Under the pieces are notes generated by a model. That model was not told the DNA's origin. It saw nothing but the letters and a program-made list of their open reading frames with translations, and made no database searches. A stretch of 64,000 nt of DNA, taken from positions 6,696,001-6,760,000 of the forward strand of contig NZ_CP053985.1 in assembly GCF_013267355.1 (NCBI RefSeq). The letters are read 5' to 3'. Of the stretch, positions 26,281-35,824 are shown one piece after another (position 1 is the stretch's first letter; each line of letters begins with the position of its first letter). The translations under genes were made by a program, and so were the position numbers. This DNA is from Achromobacter pestifer (GTDB taxonomy: Bacteria > Pseudomonadota > Gammaproteobacteria > Burkholderiales > Burkholderiaceae_B).

Positions 26281-27051
26281 TTACTTCTTTATCTTATTGA
26301 AAAGACGGAAGAAATTATCCGTTGAAGCACGCGCAACCTCAGCCACCGATATGCCCCTGAGATCCGCGATCTTCTCGGCCACGTGGATCACCTTGGACGG
26401 GTCGTTCAGCTTGCCCCGGTACGGCACGGGCGCCAGGTACGGCGAGTCCGTCTCGATCAGCAAGCGGTCCAGCGGCACCTTGGCGGCCACTTCATGCACG
26501 ATCTGCGCATTCTTGAAGGTCACGATGCCCGACAGGGAAATATAGAAGTTCTGGTCCAGCGCGGCCTGTGCCACTTCCCAATTTTCGGTAAAGCAATGCA
26601 TCACGCCGCCGACCTCGGCCGCCTGCTCTTCGCGCAGCATGCGCACGGTGTCCTCGGCGGACGAGCGCGTGTGCACGATCAGGGGCAGGCCCGTGTCGCG
26701 CGCGGCGCGGATGTGGCGGCGGAAGCGCTCGCGCTGCCAATCCAGGGGTTCGGACAGGCGGTAATAGTCCAGCCCAGTCTCGCCGATGGCCACGACCTTC
26801 GGATGCTCGGACAGGCGCGCCAGCTCTTCGGGCGTGGGGTCCGGCGTGTCTTCGTAATCGGGGTGCACGCCGACCGAGGCCCACAGATTGGCCTGCGGCT
26901 CGACCAGCGACATCAGCCCCGGCCATTCCGGCATGTTGACGCTGACGACCAGCGCATGCGTGACCTGGTTGGCGGCCATCCGGTCGAGAATGGCCGGCAG
27001 GTCGGCGGCCAGTTCCGGAAAGTTCAAATGGCAGTGGGAATCGACGTACAT
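26281..27051 (-). CDS. TatD-family metal-dependent hydrolase
   Basis: A 256-residue TIM-barrel hydrolase of the YcfH/TatD group. Metal ligands are H6 and H8 in DSHCHLNF, the Glu in AIGETGLDYYR, His in LIVHTRSS, His in GVMHCFTE and Asp in IETDSPYLAPVP. Such enzymes are Mg-dependent 3'-5' exonucleases or deoxyribonucleases involved in nucleic-acid repair. In many proteobacteria ycfH follows holB, as here (68-base gap), which supports the YcfH-like assignment. Confidence 0.9.
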   Translation of the reverse strand: MYVDSHCHLNFPELAADLPAILDRMAANQVTHALVVSVNMPEWPGLMSLVEPQANLWASVGVHPDYEDTPDPTPEELARLSEHPKVVAIGETGLDYYRLSEPLDWQRERFRRHIRAARDTGLPLIVHTRSSAEDTVRMLREEQAAEVGGVMHCFTENWEVAQAALDQNFYISLSGIVTFKNAQIVHEVAAKVPLDRLLIETDSPYLAPVPYRGKLNDPSKVIHVAEKIADLRGISVAEVARASTDNFFRLFNKIKK

Positions 27052-27119
27052 GATGAGTCTGGATACAAGTGCCGCGGCGCTGCGCCCTTTGCCGGACGAA
27101 GCGCCGCCGGGTCAAGGGC

Positions 27120-28211
27120 TTACGCCAGGCAGGATAGCACCACGCGCTGCAAGGTCGCGTGGGCGAAGAGCTTGGCGTTCAAGGGATGGGTGGCCAGCGC
27201 GCGCTGGCGCGTCAGCCAGCGTGCGGCCTCGGCCACCTTGGCTGGGTTCATGCGCGTGGCGACCTGCGCGACCGTGCCGCCCAGCGCCGGGAAGTAGCGT
27301 GCGGGCGCCCCGGCGCTGGCCAGCATCAGATCCGTATACAGGCGCTGCAAGGCGTCGATCCATTCGATCGCCGCCACCTTTTCCAGGGCCTCGGCCAGCG
27401 TGCCCACATCGGGCGACTGGCCCTTGGACAACGGGCCGACCAGTTGCGTCAACCACGGCGGGCAAGCCGCCTCGCCCGACTGGGCAAGGCGCAGCGCCGC
27501 CAGCGGCGCACCGCCCGCGGCAGCCAGCCATTCGCGAGCCGGCTCCACGTTCTGTTCGCGCAGCCATTGCAGCGCGGTGTCGGCGTCCGGCGCCGGCAGC
27601 GGCAGGCGCCGGCAGCGCGACACCAAGGTGGGCAAGAGCCGGTCCGGCGCGTCCGCGACCAGCAGGAAGACCGTGTGCGGCGGCGGCTCTTCCAGCACCT
27701 TGAGCAAGGCGTTGGACGACACCACGTTCAGCGCATGGGCCGGGTACAGCAGCGCCACGCGCCAGCCGCCGCGGTGCGTGGCGGTGTTGAACCAGGACTC
27801 CAGCGAGCGGATCTGGTCTATGCGTATTTCCTTGGACGGCGCGCGCTTGGCCGTGCCCGTGGCGGGCTCGGCGTCTTCCGAGGGCTCGGCGGCGTCCGCG
27901 CCCTCTTCCACGGCCACGGCCTCGGGGCGGATGCGGCGCAGGTCGGGATGGTTGCCGCTGGCGAACCAGGCACAGGCGGCGCAACGGCCGCAGGCCAATC
28001 CGTTGTCCGGGGTTTCGCACAGCAGGCTGGCCGCCGCGGCGACCGCGAAATCCAGCTTGCCGATGCCGGCCAGTCCGTGGACCAGCCAGGCGTGCGCGAA
28101 GCGGTCGCGGTTGCCCAGCCAGTTGCGCGCCGTCTCGGCCTGCCAGGGCAGGAATTGCGGCGCGTTGGACGCCGTGGCGTCCTCGTCTTTGGCGGCGCGG
28201 GTCGCGTTCAT
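27120..28211 (-). CDS. holB: DNA polymerase III subunit delta prime
   Basis: A 363-residue clamp-loader subunit. The region corresponding to the P-loop reads GLAGIGK (46-52). A zinc-binding cysteine set is at C65, C74, C77 and C80 (CGRCAAC), and the sensor-like [13 protein letters not shown] stretch is clear. The acidic insert around residues 95-115 is longer than in E. coli. It starts at 28211, overlapping the tmk stop by ATGA, a very common tmk-holB coupling. Confidence 0.93.
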   Translation of the reverse strand: MNATRAAKDEDATASNAPQFLPWQAETARNWLGNRDRFAHAWLVHGLAGIGKLDFAVAAAASLLCETPDNGLACGRCAACAWFASGNHPDLRRIRPEAVAVEEGADAAEPSEDAEPATGTAKRAPSKEIRIDQIRSLESWFNTATHRGGWRVALLYPAHALNVVSSNALLKVLEEPPPHTVFLLVADAPDRLLPTLVSRCRRLPLPAPDADTALQWLREQNVEPAREWLAAAGGAPLAALRLAQSGEAACPPWLTQLVGPLSKGQSPDVGTLAEALEKVAAIEWIDALQRLYTDLMLASAGAPARYFPALGGTVAQVATRMNPAKVAEAARWLTRQRALATHPLNAKLFAHATLQRVVLSCLA

Positions 28212-28831
28212 GCCGGCTGCCCCAGCAGTTCGCGCAGCCCCGCCTCCAGGCCGGTACGGATCTGGGCGATGGACTGGGTCGAATCGACGATGCGGATGCG
28301 CTGCGTATCGGCCGCGGCGCGCGCGTGGTAAGCCTCGCGGGTGCGCTCAAAAAAGGCCGCGCCCTCGCGCTCGAAGCGGTCCGGCTCGCGCGCGTCGGCC
28401 AGCCGGGCGCGCGCGACTTCCAGCGGCACGTCGAAGAGCCAGGTGCGGTCGGGCTGGCCGGCCTGCATCCAGGCTTCCAGCGCGGCCACGCGCGCCGCGC
28501 CCAGGCCGCGGCCGCCGCCCTGGTAGGCGTAGGTGGCGTCGGTGTAGCGGTCGCAGACCACCCAGGCGCCGCGCGCCAGGGCCGGTTCGATGACCTGGTG
28601 CAGGTGCTCGCAGCGGGCGGCGAACATCAAGAGCGTCTCGGTGTCCAAGCCCATGGCGTCGGTCAGCAGCAAGGCGCGCAGTTTCTCGCCCAACGGCGTG
28701 CCGCCGGGTTCGCGGGTGGACACCACGTCCAAGCCCTGCGCGCGCAGGAAATCGGCGATCCAGACGGTATGCGTGCTCTTGCCCGCGCCGTCCACGCCCT
28801 CCAGCGTGATAAAGCGTCCGCGCGTGGTCAT
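28208..28831 (-). CDS. tmk: Thymidylate kinase
   Basis: A 207-residue kinase that phosphorylates dTMP to dTDP. The P-loop is GVDGAGKST (12-20), the dTMP-binding segment is [17 protein letters not shown], and a basic LID-type region follows. It overlaps mltG upstream and holB downstream by ATGA on both sides, so mltG-tmk-holB is one tightly coupled unit. Confidence 0.95.
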   Translation of the reverse strand: MTTRGRFITLEGVDGAGKSTHTVWIADFLRAQGLDVVSTREPGGTPLGEKLRALLLTDAMGLDTETLLMFAARCEHLHQVIEPALARGAWVVCDRYTDATYAYQGGGRGLGAARVAALEAWMQAGQPDRTWLFDVPLEVARARLADAREPDRFEREGAAFFERTREAYHARAAADTQRIRIVDSTQSIAQIRTGLEAGLRELLGQPA

Positions 28832-29994
28832 TGGTCTTGTCCTTGTGCTTGTGCCTGTCCCTGGTCCGGCTCGGGCGGGGTGTCCGCGGCCGCGGCGGGC
28901 GCAGGGCTAGCGGGAGCGGCCGAGCCATTGGCCGGGCTGCCGTTGGCTGCGCCGCGGTTCGAGGCCGGGCTGGGCGCGGCATTCTGGCCCTGGCCCAGGA
29001 TATAGCGGGAAACGTTGCGGTTGTGCTCGTTCAGGTTGACCGAAAACTCGCTGGTGCCGTTGCCGCGGGAAACGAAAAAGAGGAACTTGTGCTGTTCCGG
29101 CTGCACCGCCGCCAGCAGCGCCGCGCGGCCGGGAGCCGCGATCGGCGTGGGCGGCAGGCCCGGACGCGTGTAGGTATTCCACGGCGTGTCGGTCTGCAGG
29201 TCGCGCTTGCGGATGCGGCCCTGGTAGGCATCGCCCATGCCGTAGATCACCGTCGGGTCGGTCTGCAGCAGCATGCCGATCTTGAGCCGGTTGGTGAACA
29301 CGCCAGCCACGCGGCGGCGGTCCGGCCCATGGCCGGTTTCCTTTTCCACGATGGAAGCCAGCACCAGGGCCTCGTAGGGCGTGGTCACCGGCAGGTCCGG
29401 CTGGCGCTTGGCCCAGGTGTCCTGCAGGATGCGCTGGCCTTCCTGGTAGGCGCGGCGCAGCAGGTCGTAGTCGGTGCTGCCGGGCGTGAAGATGTAGGTA
29501 TCCGGGAAGAACAGCCCTTCCGGCTGCTTGATGTCGGACCCCAGGCGTTCCATCAATTCTTCATCGGTGGTTTCGCCCAGCGTCTGCTTGACGTCCGGGT
29601 TGGCGCGCAGCGCCTGGCGGATCTGGCGGTAGGTCCAGCCTTCCAGGAAGGTGATCTGCCGCTGCGTCATGTCGCCGCGCGCCAGGCGTTCCAGCAGCTT
29701 CCACGGCGTATCGCCGTTGATGGCCTGGTAGCCGCCCGCCTTCATCTGCTTGTCGAGTTCGGACAGACGCGCCATCCAGACGAAACCAGGCTCCCAGACC
29801 GGCACGCCGGCCTCGTTCAGCGCGCGCGCCACCGTGCGCGGGCTGCTGCCCGGATCCACCACGAAATCTATCCTGTCGGCCGGCAACTGCATGGGCTTGT
29901 GCGCCCAATACCAGGCGCCGCCCACGGCCGCGGCGGCCGCCAGCGCGATCAACAGAAAAAACCACAGGACGTAAAAAAAGAGTCGCTTCTTCAT
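28828..29994 (-). CDS. mltG: Endolytic murein transglycosylase MltG
   Basis: A 388-residue inner-membrane enzyme that cleaves nascent peptidoglycan strands and sets glycan chain length. One N-terminal membrane segment (about 5-30) is followed by a LysM-like region and the YceG catalytic domain; the catalytic Glu lies in [10 protein letters not shown]. Family segments [17 protein letters not shown] and [18 protein letters not shown] [15 protein letters not shown] are present. The C-terminus carries an extra Ala/Pro/Gln-rich tail of about 50 residues not seen in E. coli YceG. The start at 29994 is chosen for the MKKRLFF membrane opening; the ribosome site is weak. Confidence 0.93.
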   Translation of the reverse strand: MKKRLFFYVLWFFLLIALAAAAAVGGAWYWAHKPMQLPADRIDFVVDPGSSPRTVARALNEAGVPVWEPGFVWMARLSELDKQMKAGGYQAINGDTPWKLLERLARGDMTQRQITFLEGWTYRQIRQALRANPDVKQTLGETTDEELMERLGSDIKQPEGLFFPDTYIFTPGSTDYDLLRRAYQEGQRILQDTWAKRQPDLPVTTPYEALVLASIVEKETGHGPDRRRVAGVFTNRLKIGMLLQTDPTVIYGMGDAYQGRIRKRDLQTDTPWNTYTRPGLPPTPIAAPGRAALLAAVQPEQHKFLFFVSRGNGTSEFSVNLNEHNRNVSRYILGQGQNAAPSPASNRGAANGSPANGSAAPASPAPAAAADTPPEPDQGQAQAQGQDQ

Positions 29995-30146
29995 AAGTGT
30001 CGGAAGTTTAATTGATCGCGCGGACCTGTCGCGGCTAAAGAGGGGCAGAACGCGGCGCGCGTCCCTGCGCGCGACGGGGACATGGCCCAGCCTGGAGGGG
30101 AACACGGCTATCATCAGCACTTTGATGACGCGATAACACCGCCTCC

Positions 30147-31148
30147 ATGCACGCTTTCCATTCTTCGATTCCCGCCCGCGCAGAAGGTTGCGCGCAAATC
30201 GCGCCGCTGGACGACTTCCTGGTCTTTGCCGCATCCGGCGCGGACGCCCTTTCCTTCCTGCACGGCCAGCTCACGCAGGACGTCACCGGCCTGCCCCAGG
30301 ACGCCGCCCGCCTGGCCGGCTACTGCACCGCAAAGGGCCGCCTGCTGGCCACCCTGGTAATGTGGCGCGGCGCCCCCGGCGCTGCGGACGACGCGCCCCA
30401 GCTCTACGGCCTGGTGCGCCAGGATCTGGCCCAGGCGCTGCTCAAGCGCCTGTCGATGTTCGTGCTGCGCGCCAAGGCCAAGCTCGCCGCCACGCCGCTG
30501 CACGTGGCGGGCGTCACGGCCTCGGTCGCGGACCTGGCTGCACTGGAAGCCGCCGCCGGCGCGCTGCCGCGCACGCCCTGGCAACGCGTCGACCTGCCGT
30601 CCGGCACCTGGATCGCCGCGCCGTCCGCCGACGCGCGCCTGCGCTGGTGGTGGATCGCCTCCGACGCACAACTGGAGCAGTCGGCCGCGCTGGCCGGCGC
30701 GCTGGGCCTGGCGCCCGCCGCGCAATGGCACGCCGCCGACCTGGCCGCGGGCATCCCGTGGATCACCGCGGCCACGCAGGACGTCTTCATCCCGCAGACG
30801 GTCAACCTGGATCTGATCCAGGGCGTCAGCTTCACCAAGGGCTGTTATCCGGGCCAGGAAGTGGTGGCGCGCAGCCACTATCGCGGCACGGTCAAGCGCC
30901 GCATGGCCTACGGCACCATCGCCGACGCCGCCGTCCAGGACCAGGCGCTGGCCGGCGTGGACGTCTACGACGCCACCCAGCCCGGCGAACCCACCGGCCG
31001 GATCGTGGACGCGGCCGGCGCACAAGGCGTCGTCTCGGTGCTGTTCGAAACCACGCTGGCGGCGCTGCCCGAAGGCGACCTGCGCCTGGGCGCCGCGGAC
31101 GGCCCGCGCATTTCGGCCGTTGCGCTGCCCTACTCCATCACGCCGTAA
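30147..31148 (+). CDS. ygfZ: Folate-binding Fe-S cluster protein YgfZ
   Basis: A 333-residue member of the COG0354 family, related to the glycine-cleavage T-protein, which uses tetrahydrofolate to help maintain Fe-S enzymes. The family signature KGCYPGQEVVARS lies near residue 231, with the conserved Cys. The N-terminal segment FLHGQLTQDV and AGYCTAKGRLLAT also fit. It is divergent from mltG across a 152-base gap, an arrangement recalled from related genomes. Confidence 0.92.
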   Translation: MHAFHSSIPARAEGCAQIAPLDDFLVFAASGADALSFLHGQLTQDVTGLPQDAARLAGYCTAKGRLLATLVMWRGAPGAADDAPQLYGLVRQDLAQALLKRLSMFVLRAKAKLAATPLHVAGVTASVADLAALEAAAGALPRTPWQRVDLPSGTWIAAPSADARLRWWWIASDAQLEQSAALAGALGLAPAAQWHAADLAAGIPWITAATQDVFIPQTVNLDLIQGVSFTKGCYPGQEVVARSHYRGTVKRRMAYGTIADAAVQDQALAGVDVYDATQPGEPTGRIVDAAGAQGVVSVLFETTLAALPEGDLRLGAADGPRISAVALPYSITP

Positions 31149-31165
31149 AACCAGGGGCCGCCGAG

Positions 31166-31215
31166 CCGGCGCCTGAGCCCGCCCGGTTACCCCGGGCCGG
31201 ATGCGCTCAGGCCGG
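31166..31215 (+). terminator. Long imperfect hairpin between ygfZ and the VIT1-family gene
   Basis: GCCTGAGC (31171-31178) pairs with GCTCAGGC (31205-31212), extended by flanking CCGG/CCGG pairs, around an inner CCCGG/CCGGG hairpin. It lies between the two convergent stop codons and is followed by CCTTTG on the plus strand. It probably helps end both transcripts. Confidence 0.45.
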
Positions 31216-31224
31216 CCTTTGCCC

Positions 31225-31914
31225 TTACACCGCCACGCCGAACAGCGCGCCCACGCCCGCCGTCGCCGCCATCGCCAAGCCGCCCAGGATTGTCACCCGC
31301 AACGCGGCCGGCCCCTTGGGCGCGCCGCCCGCGCCCGCGGCCAGGGCGCCCAGGCCGGCCAGACAGGCGACCGATGCGCCGATGACCCAGACAATCAATT
31401 GCGGCAAGGGCGCCGTCGCCGCCACGGCCAGCGGCAAGGCCGCGCCGCCCGCAAACGATGCGGCGGACGCCACGGCGGCCTGCACCGGACGGGCACGGTT
31501 ATGCATGGAGATGCCCAGTTCGTCGCGGGCATGCGCGTCGAGCGCATCGTGGCTGGTCAATTGCCGCGCGACCTGCTCGGCCAGCTCGCGGGTCAAGCCG
31601 CGCGCCACGTAGATGTCGATGAGCTCGGCCAGTTCCTCGTTGGAATTGCGCTTGAGCGAGCGCTGTTCCATGCGCAGGTCGGCGGCCTCGGTGTCGGCCT
31701 GCGACCGCACCGACACGTACTCGCCCGCCGCCATCGACAAGGCCCCGGCCACCAACCCGGCCACGCCCGAGGTCAGGATGGCGCCATGCGTGGCCTGGGC
31801 CGCCGCCACGCCGGTAATCAGGCTGGCGGTGGACACGATGCCGTCGTTGGCGCCCAGCACGGCCGCGCGCAGCCAGTTGCTGCGGAAAATCCGATGATGT
31901 TCTTTTGGAGGCAT
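31225..31914 (-). CDS. VIT1/CCC1-family membrane protein
   Basis: A 229-residue protein of the VIT1/CCC1 iron/manganese transporter family. The N-terminal half has the family landmarks WLRAAVLGANDGIVSTASLI and AGALSMAAGEYVSVRSQAD. A charged cytoplasmic middle segment (about 75-135, rich in Glu/Arg/His) could bind metal, and two or three membrane segments close the protein. The start MPPKEHHR at 31914 is chosen; a GTG six codons upstream is possible, and neither has a good ribosome site. Transport of Fe or Mn out of the cytoplasm is inferred from the family. Confidence 0.87.
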   Translation of the reverse strand: MPPKEHHRIFRSNWLRAAVLGANDGIVSTASLITGVAAAQATHGAILTSGVAGLVAGALSMAAGEYVSVRSQADTEAADLRMEQRSLKRNSNEELAELIDIYVARGLTRELAEQVARQLTSHDALDAHARDELGISMHNRARPVQAAVASAASFAGGAALPLAVAATAPLPQLIVWVIGASVACLAGLGALAAGAGGAPKGPAALRVTILGGLAMAATAGVGALFGVAV

Positions 31915-31943
31915 TGCCAGAAACCCATGCACCGCGCGATGAA

Positions 31944-31980
31944 CGCGCTGCGGATCCGGCTACCAAGGACCCGCAGCGCG
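31944..31980 (-). terminator. Hairpin ending the valine-degradation operon
   Basis: CGCGCTGCGG (31944-31953) pairs with CCGCAGCGCG (31971-31980), and the stem continues inward with TCC/GGA after one mismatch. It lies 7 bases beyond the thioesterase stop. The minus strand then reads TTCATC, so the T run is short. Confidence 0.5.
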
Positions 31981-31986
31981 CAGGAT

Positions 31987-32424
31987 TCAGCGCGGCGTCA
32001 CGCGCACCGCGGTAAGCAAGCCTATCACGCAAAGCGTGGCCTGCTCGCCGTCGTAGGCATGCACCTCGACCTGGCAGACGGACAGGCGCTTGCCAGGCTT
32101 GACCACGCGGCCGCTGGCCACATAGCGGCTGCCCTTGGCGGGCGCCAGGAAGTTCATCTTGAACTCCGAGGTCAGCACGTCCTCGCCCGGCGCGAACAAG
32201 GTGTAGGCGGCATAGCCGCCGGCGCTGTCGGCGATGGTCGTGGAAATGCCCGCATGCAGAAAGCCGTTCTGCTGGCACAGGTCGGCGCGGTAAGGCAGCA
32301 CGATGTCCACCCGGCCCGGCTCGACCACGGCCAGCTCCGCGCCCAGCAAAGTCATGATGCTTTGCCGGGCGAAGCTCTCCTGGACCCTTGCGGCCGGGTC
32401 CCGCTGCGCTTGCAATGGCGCCAT
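31987..32424 (-). CDS. PaaI-type hotdog-fold thioesterase
   Basis: A 145-residue hotdog-fold acyl-CoA thioesterase. The active-site region reads QNGFLHAGISTTIADSAGGYA, where the usual HGG is HAG and the Asp of the helix is kept. The C-terminal strand SVCQVEVHAYDG fits the family. It starts one base after the mmsB stop codon region and is the last gene of the valine/isobutyryl-CoA operon, so it may salvage CoA from short acyl-CoA esters there. Substrate is unknown. Confidence 0.85.
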   Translation of the reverse strand: MAPLQAQRDPAARVQESFARQSIMTLLGAELAVVEPGRVDIVLPYRADLCQQNGFLHAGISTTIADSAGGYAAYTLFAPGEDVLTSEFKMNFLAPAKGSRYVASGRVVKPGKRLSVCQVEVHAYDGEQATLCVIGLLTAVRVTPR

Positions 32425-32425
32425 G

Positions 32426-33316
32426 TCAGTCCTGCTCGCGCTTGACCAGGTTGACGATGCTGGAGAAGTCCAGCTTGCCCGAACCGCCCGAACTATGCAG
32501 CGAATACAGGTTGCGCGCCAGCTCGCCCAGCGGAATCGAGGCCCGCGCCGACAAGGCGGCCTCGGCCGCCAGGCCCAGGTCCTTCAGCATCAGGTCCACG
32601 CCAAAACCGCCCGCATAGCCCTTGGAGGCCGGCGCATGCTCCATCACGCCGGGCCAGGGGTTGTAGAGCTCCGTCGCCCAGTTGCGCCCGGAGCTCTTGG
32701 CGATGATGTCCGACAGCACCTTGGGATCGAGCCCGTTGGCCACGCCCAGCGCCAGCGCTTCGGAGGTGCCCGCCATCAGGATGCCCAACAGCATGTTGTT
32801 GCAGATCTTGGCCACCTGGCCGGCGCCGGCCGGACCGGCATGAAAGATGTTCTTGCCCATCTTTTCCAGGACGGGACGGGCGCGCTCCAGCGCGGCAGCC
32901 TGGCCGCCGACGATGAAGGTCAGCGTGCCCGCGACAGCGCCGCCGGTGCCGCCCGAAACCGGCGCGTCGATCATGGCGATGCCGCGCACGTCCGCCGCCT
33001 GCGCCACCTTGCGCGCCGAGTCCGGCGCGATGGTGCTGCATTCGATGACCAGCGCGCTCGACGGGATCTTGCCCAGCAGGTCCTCGCCCAGGTACAGCCC
33101 TTCGACGTGTTTGCTGGCGGGCAGCATCGAGATCACCACCTCGGCGCCCTTGACCGCTTCCGAGGCGGACGCGGCGGCCCGGGCGCCAGCGTCCGTCAGG
33201 GTCTTCACCGCTGCCGGCACCAGGTCGAAAACCGTCACGCTATGTCCGGCCTTGACCAGATTCAATGCCATGGGCCCGCCCATATTGCCCAAACCGATAA
33301 ACGCGATGCTGCTCAT
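32426..33316 (-). CDS. mmsB: 3-hydroxyisobutyrate dehydrogenase
   Basis: A 296-residue NAD-dependent enzyme that oxidises 3-hydroxyisobutyrate to methylmalonate semialdehyde in valine catabolism. The Rossmann motif is FIGLGNMGGPMALNL at the N-terminus, the substrate loop is DAPVSGGTGGA, and the catalytic Lys is in GQVAKICNNMLLG. It follows the 3-hydroxyisobutyryl-CoA hydrolase by 98 bases, and the pathway order of the genes supports the name. The next enzyme, MmsA, is not in the window. Confidence 0.93.
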   Translation of the reverse strand: MSSIAFIGLGNMGGPMALNLVKAGHSVTVFDLVPAAVKTLTDAGARAAASASEAVKGAEVVISMLPASKHVEGLYLGEDLLGKIPSSALVIECSTIAPDSARKVAQAADVRGIAMIDAPVSGGTGGAVAGTLTFIVGGQAAALERARPVLEKMGKNIFHAGPAGAGQVAKICNNMLLGILMAGTSEALALGVANGLDPKVLSDIIAKSSGRNWATELYNPWPGVMEHAPASKGYAGGFGVDLMLKDLGLAAEAALSARASIPLGELARNLYSLHSSGGSGKLDFSSIVNLVKREQD

Positions 33317-33414
33317 GATGTCTTGTCTCCTGTTGCTATAGCTATAGGTGTGAAATCATCGTGTACTGCGTTGCTTCGCCGGCAGGCGGCGGCCGATACG
33401 CCGCCGCGCGGCGC

Positions 33415-34590
33415 CTAGCGCCCTTCCTGCCCCAGATCCGCCAGCGGATGGGGCTCGCCCTCGGGCCAGGGCTCGTCAAAGAATTTCTGCACCCAGGCGT
33501 CGGTCGCCATATCGATGACGGCGGGATTCCAGCGTGGTTTCTTGTCCTTGTCGATCAGCAAGGCGCGAATGCCTTCGGCGAAATCGCCATGGCCGGTGCA
33601 GGCCAGCGCCGCGATGTACTCGGCGCGGAACACGTCGTCCAGCGAACGCAGGCGCAGCCGCTGCTGCAGCGCGAACGACAGGCGCACCGATCCGGGCGAG
33701 CCGGCCAGCATCGTCTGCGCCGCGCGCGCCAGCCACGGATCCTCGTGGTCCTTCAGCGCGGCCAGTTCTTCGTAGATGTCGTCCAGGCGGTTGCCGTTGC
33801 ACAGGCTGTTGATCAGGAACGAGTGCTGGCGCAGATGACCGGGCGCAAGCGGCGTCTTGGGCTCCAGCGCCGTCAGCGCGCGGCGCAGCAGGCCATCGTT
33901 GATCGAGCGCGGGGGGATGGCGTCCTCCGCCGCGTCCGCGGCCTGGCCCGCCCAGGGCTGCTGTTCCAGCGACGCCAGCAGCTTGGGCCAATCGGCGTGG
34001 TCCAGGCGGAAATCCGCCAGGCCGGCGAAAATGGCGTCCGACGTGCCCAGCTGCGCGCCGGTCAGCGCCAGAAACAGTCCGATCCGGCCGGACATGCGGT
34101 TCAGCAGCCAGCTGCCGCCCACGTCCGGGAACAGGCCGATCGTGACCTCCGGCATCGCCAGGCGGGAGGTCTCGCTGACCACCCGGTGGCTGGCGCCCAT
34201 CATCAGGCCGATGCCGCCGCCCATGACGATGCCATGGCCCCAGCACAGCACCGGCTTGGGATAGGTGTGGATACGGTAGTCCAGGCGGTACTCGTGCTCG
34301 AAGAAACGGCGCGCGTAGGCGTTGTTCCAGCCCGGTTTGCCGGCGTTTTCAGTCATGCTGCGGTACAGGCCGTGCAGGTCTCCGCCCGCGCAGAATGCCT
34401 TGTCGCCCGCGCCCTGCAGGACCACCAGGGCCACGCCGGGATCGCGTGCCCAGGCGTCCAGGCGCTCGGCCAGCAGGTCCACCATTTCCAGCGACAGGCC
34501 GTTCAGGGTCTGCGGCGAATTCAACGTCGCGATCCCGAACCGTACTCCATTGGCAGCGGTTTTTTCTTCGAACAGCACCGGTGCATTCAT
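33415..34590 (-). CDS. 3-hydroxyisobutyryl-CoA hydrolase (crotonase family)
   Basis: A 391-residue crotonase-fold hydrolase. Its length, well above the ~260 of hydratases, and the segment MPEVTIGLFPDVGGSWLLNRM with the catalytic Glu are typical of 3-hydroxyisobutyryl-CoA hydrolases. The oxyanion segments FCAGGDLHGL and GIVMGGGIGLM are present. The start MNAPVLF at 34590 overlaps the acyl-CoA dehydrogenase stop by ATGA. It releases 3-hydroxyisobutyrate for MmsB, encoded next. Confidence 0.92.
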   Translation of the reverse strand: MNAPVLFEEKTAANGVRFGIATLNSPQTLNGLSLEMVDLLAERLDAWARDPGVALVVLQGAGDKAFCAGGDLHGLYRSMTENAGKPGWNNAYARRFFEHEYRLDYRIHTYPKPVLCWGHGIVMGGGIGLMMGASHRVVSETSRLAMPEVTIGLFPDVGGSWLLNRMSGRIGLFLALTGAQLGTSDAIFAGLADFRLDHADWPKLLASLEQQPWAGQAADAAEDAIPPRSINDGLLRRALTALEPKTPLAPGHLRQHSFLINSLCNGNRLDDIYEELAALKDHEDPWLARAAQTMLAGSPGSVRLSFALQQRLRLRSLDDVFRAEYIAALACTGHGDFAEGIRALLIDKDKKPRWNPAVIDMATDAWVQKFFDEPWPEGEPHPLADLGQEGR

Positions 34591-35741
34591 CTTATGTCGG
34601 CTCCTTTTTCCAACAATTGGCGGGCGATGATCACGCGCATGATCTCGTTGGTCCCTTCCAGAATCTGATGAACGCGAGTATCGCGCACCAGACGCTCCAA
34701 GGGATAGTCCCGCAGGTATCCGTAGCCGCCGTGGATCTGCTGCGCGTCCAGGCAAATCTGGAAACCCATGTCGGTGGCGAAGCGCTTGGCCATGGCGCAA
34801 TAGGTCGCCGCGTCCGGCGCCCCCGCATCCAGCTTGCAGGCCGCCAGGCGCACCATCTGGCGCGCCGCCACCAGGTGCGTCGCCATGTCGGCCAGCTTGA
34901 ATTGCAGGGCCTGGAACTCGGCCAGGCGGCGGTTGAACTGGCGCCGTTCGTCCATGTAGCGCCGGGCAGCGTCCAGCGCGCCCTGCGCCGCGCCCACCGA
35001 GCAGGTGCCGATGTTGATGCGTCCGCCGTCCAGGCCCTTCATGGCGATCTTGAAGCCCTCGCCCTCCTGGCCCAGCATGTTGGCGGCAGGCACCCGCACG
35101 TTCTCGAAGGTGATGGGGCGCGTGGACTGGCTGTTCCAGCCCATCTTCTCTTCCTTGCGGCCGTAGCCTATGCCCTCGCTGTCGGCCGGAATGGCGAACG
35201 CGCTGATGCCGCCCGCGCCCTCGCCGCCGGTGCGCGCCATGACGATCAGCAGGTCCGTGTCGCCGCCGCCGGAAATGAAGGCCTTGGCGCCGTTGACGAT
35301 GTAATCATCGCCCTGGCGCTGCGCCCGGGTCGACAGCGATGCGGCATCCGAGCCCGCGCCCGGCTCGGTCAGGCAGTAGGAGGCCAGCTTCTGGCCGCTG
35401 GCCAGCAACGGCCCCCAGGCCTCGCGCAGCGCGGGCTGGCCCCAGTTGCCGACCATCCAGGTGGCCATGTTGTGGATCGTGAGGAAAGCCGTGGTCGACG
35501 GGTCCACCGCCGCCATTTCCTCGAACACCAGGGTGGCGTCCAGGCGCGGCAGGCCCAGGCCGCCGATGTCCTCGCTGGCGTAAATGGCGCAAAACCCCAT
35601 CTCGCCCGCCCGCGCGAAGGCTTCGCGCGGGAAGATGCCTTCGGCGTCCCAGCGCGCGGCGTTGGGCGCCAGTTCGCCCTCGGCGTAGTCGCGCGCCGCC
35701 TGCGCAAAAGCGCGTTGCTCGTCGGTCAGTTCCAAGTCCAC
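34587..35741 (-). CDS. Acyl-CoA dehydrogenase, probably isobutyryl-CoA dehydrogenase
   Basis: A 384-residue FAD flavoprotein. Family signatures are SYCLTEPGAGSDAAS for the flavin and QIHGGYGYLRDYPLER followed by HQILEGTNEIMR, in which the Glu before GTNE is the catalytic base. It should convert isobutyryl-CoA to methacrylyl-CoA and heads the operon with the hydrolase and MmsB. The start is a GTG at 35741 with AGGAG about ten bases ahead. Substrate is inferred from the neighbours. A LiuR-like palindrome lies 84 bases upstream. Confidence 0.92.
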   Translation of the reverse strand: MDLELTDEQRAFAQAARDYAEGELAPNAARWDAEGIFPREAFARAGEMGFCAIYASEDIGGLGLPRLDATLVFEEMAAVDPSTTAFLTIHNMATWMVGNWGQPALREAWGPLLASGQKLASYCLTEPGAGSDAASLSTRAQRQGDDYIVNGAKAFISGGGDTDLLIVMARTGGEGAGGISAFAIPADSEGIGYGRKEEKMGWNSQSTRPITFENVRVPAANMLGQEGEGFKIAMKGLDGGRINIGTCSVGAAQGALDAARRYMDERRQFNRRLAEFQALQFKLADMATHLVAARQMVRLAACKLDAGAPDAATYCAMAKRFATDMGFQICLDAQQIHGGYGYLRDYPLERLVRDTRVHQILEGTNEIMRVIIARQLLEKGADIR

Positions 35742-35824
35742 AGCCTGTCTCCTGTTGTACTGAGTATTGTCTGTTGGCGTTGCTGCCGTCTCGTGAACGC
35801 CAGCCCGTCGATTTTGACATGACG

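Noticed and set aside
33336..33347. Palindrome CTATAGCTATAG ahead of mmsB
   Set aside because: It is a simple 12-bp alternating sequence that can arise by chance, with no partner evidence.
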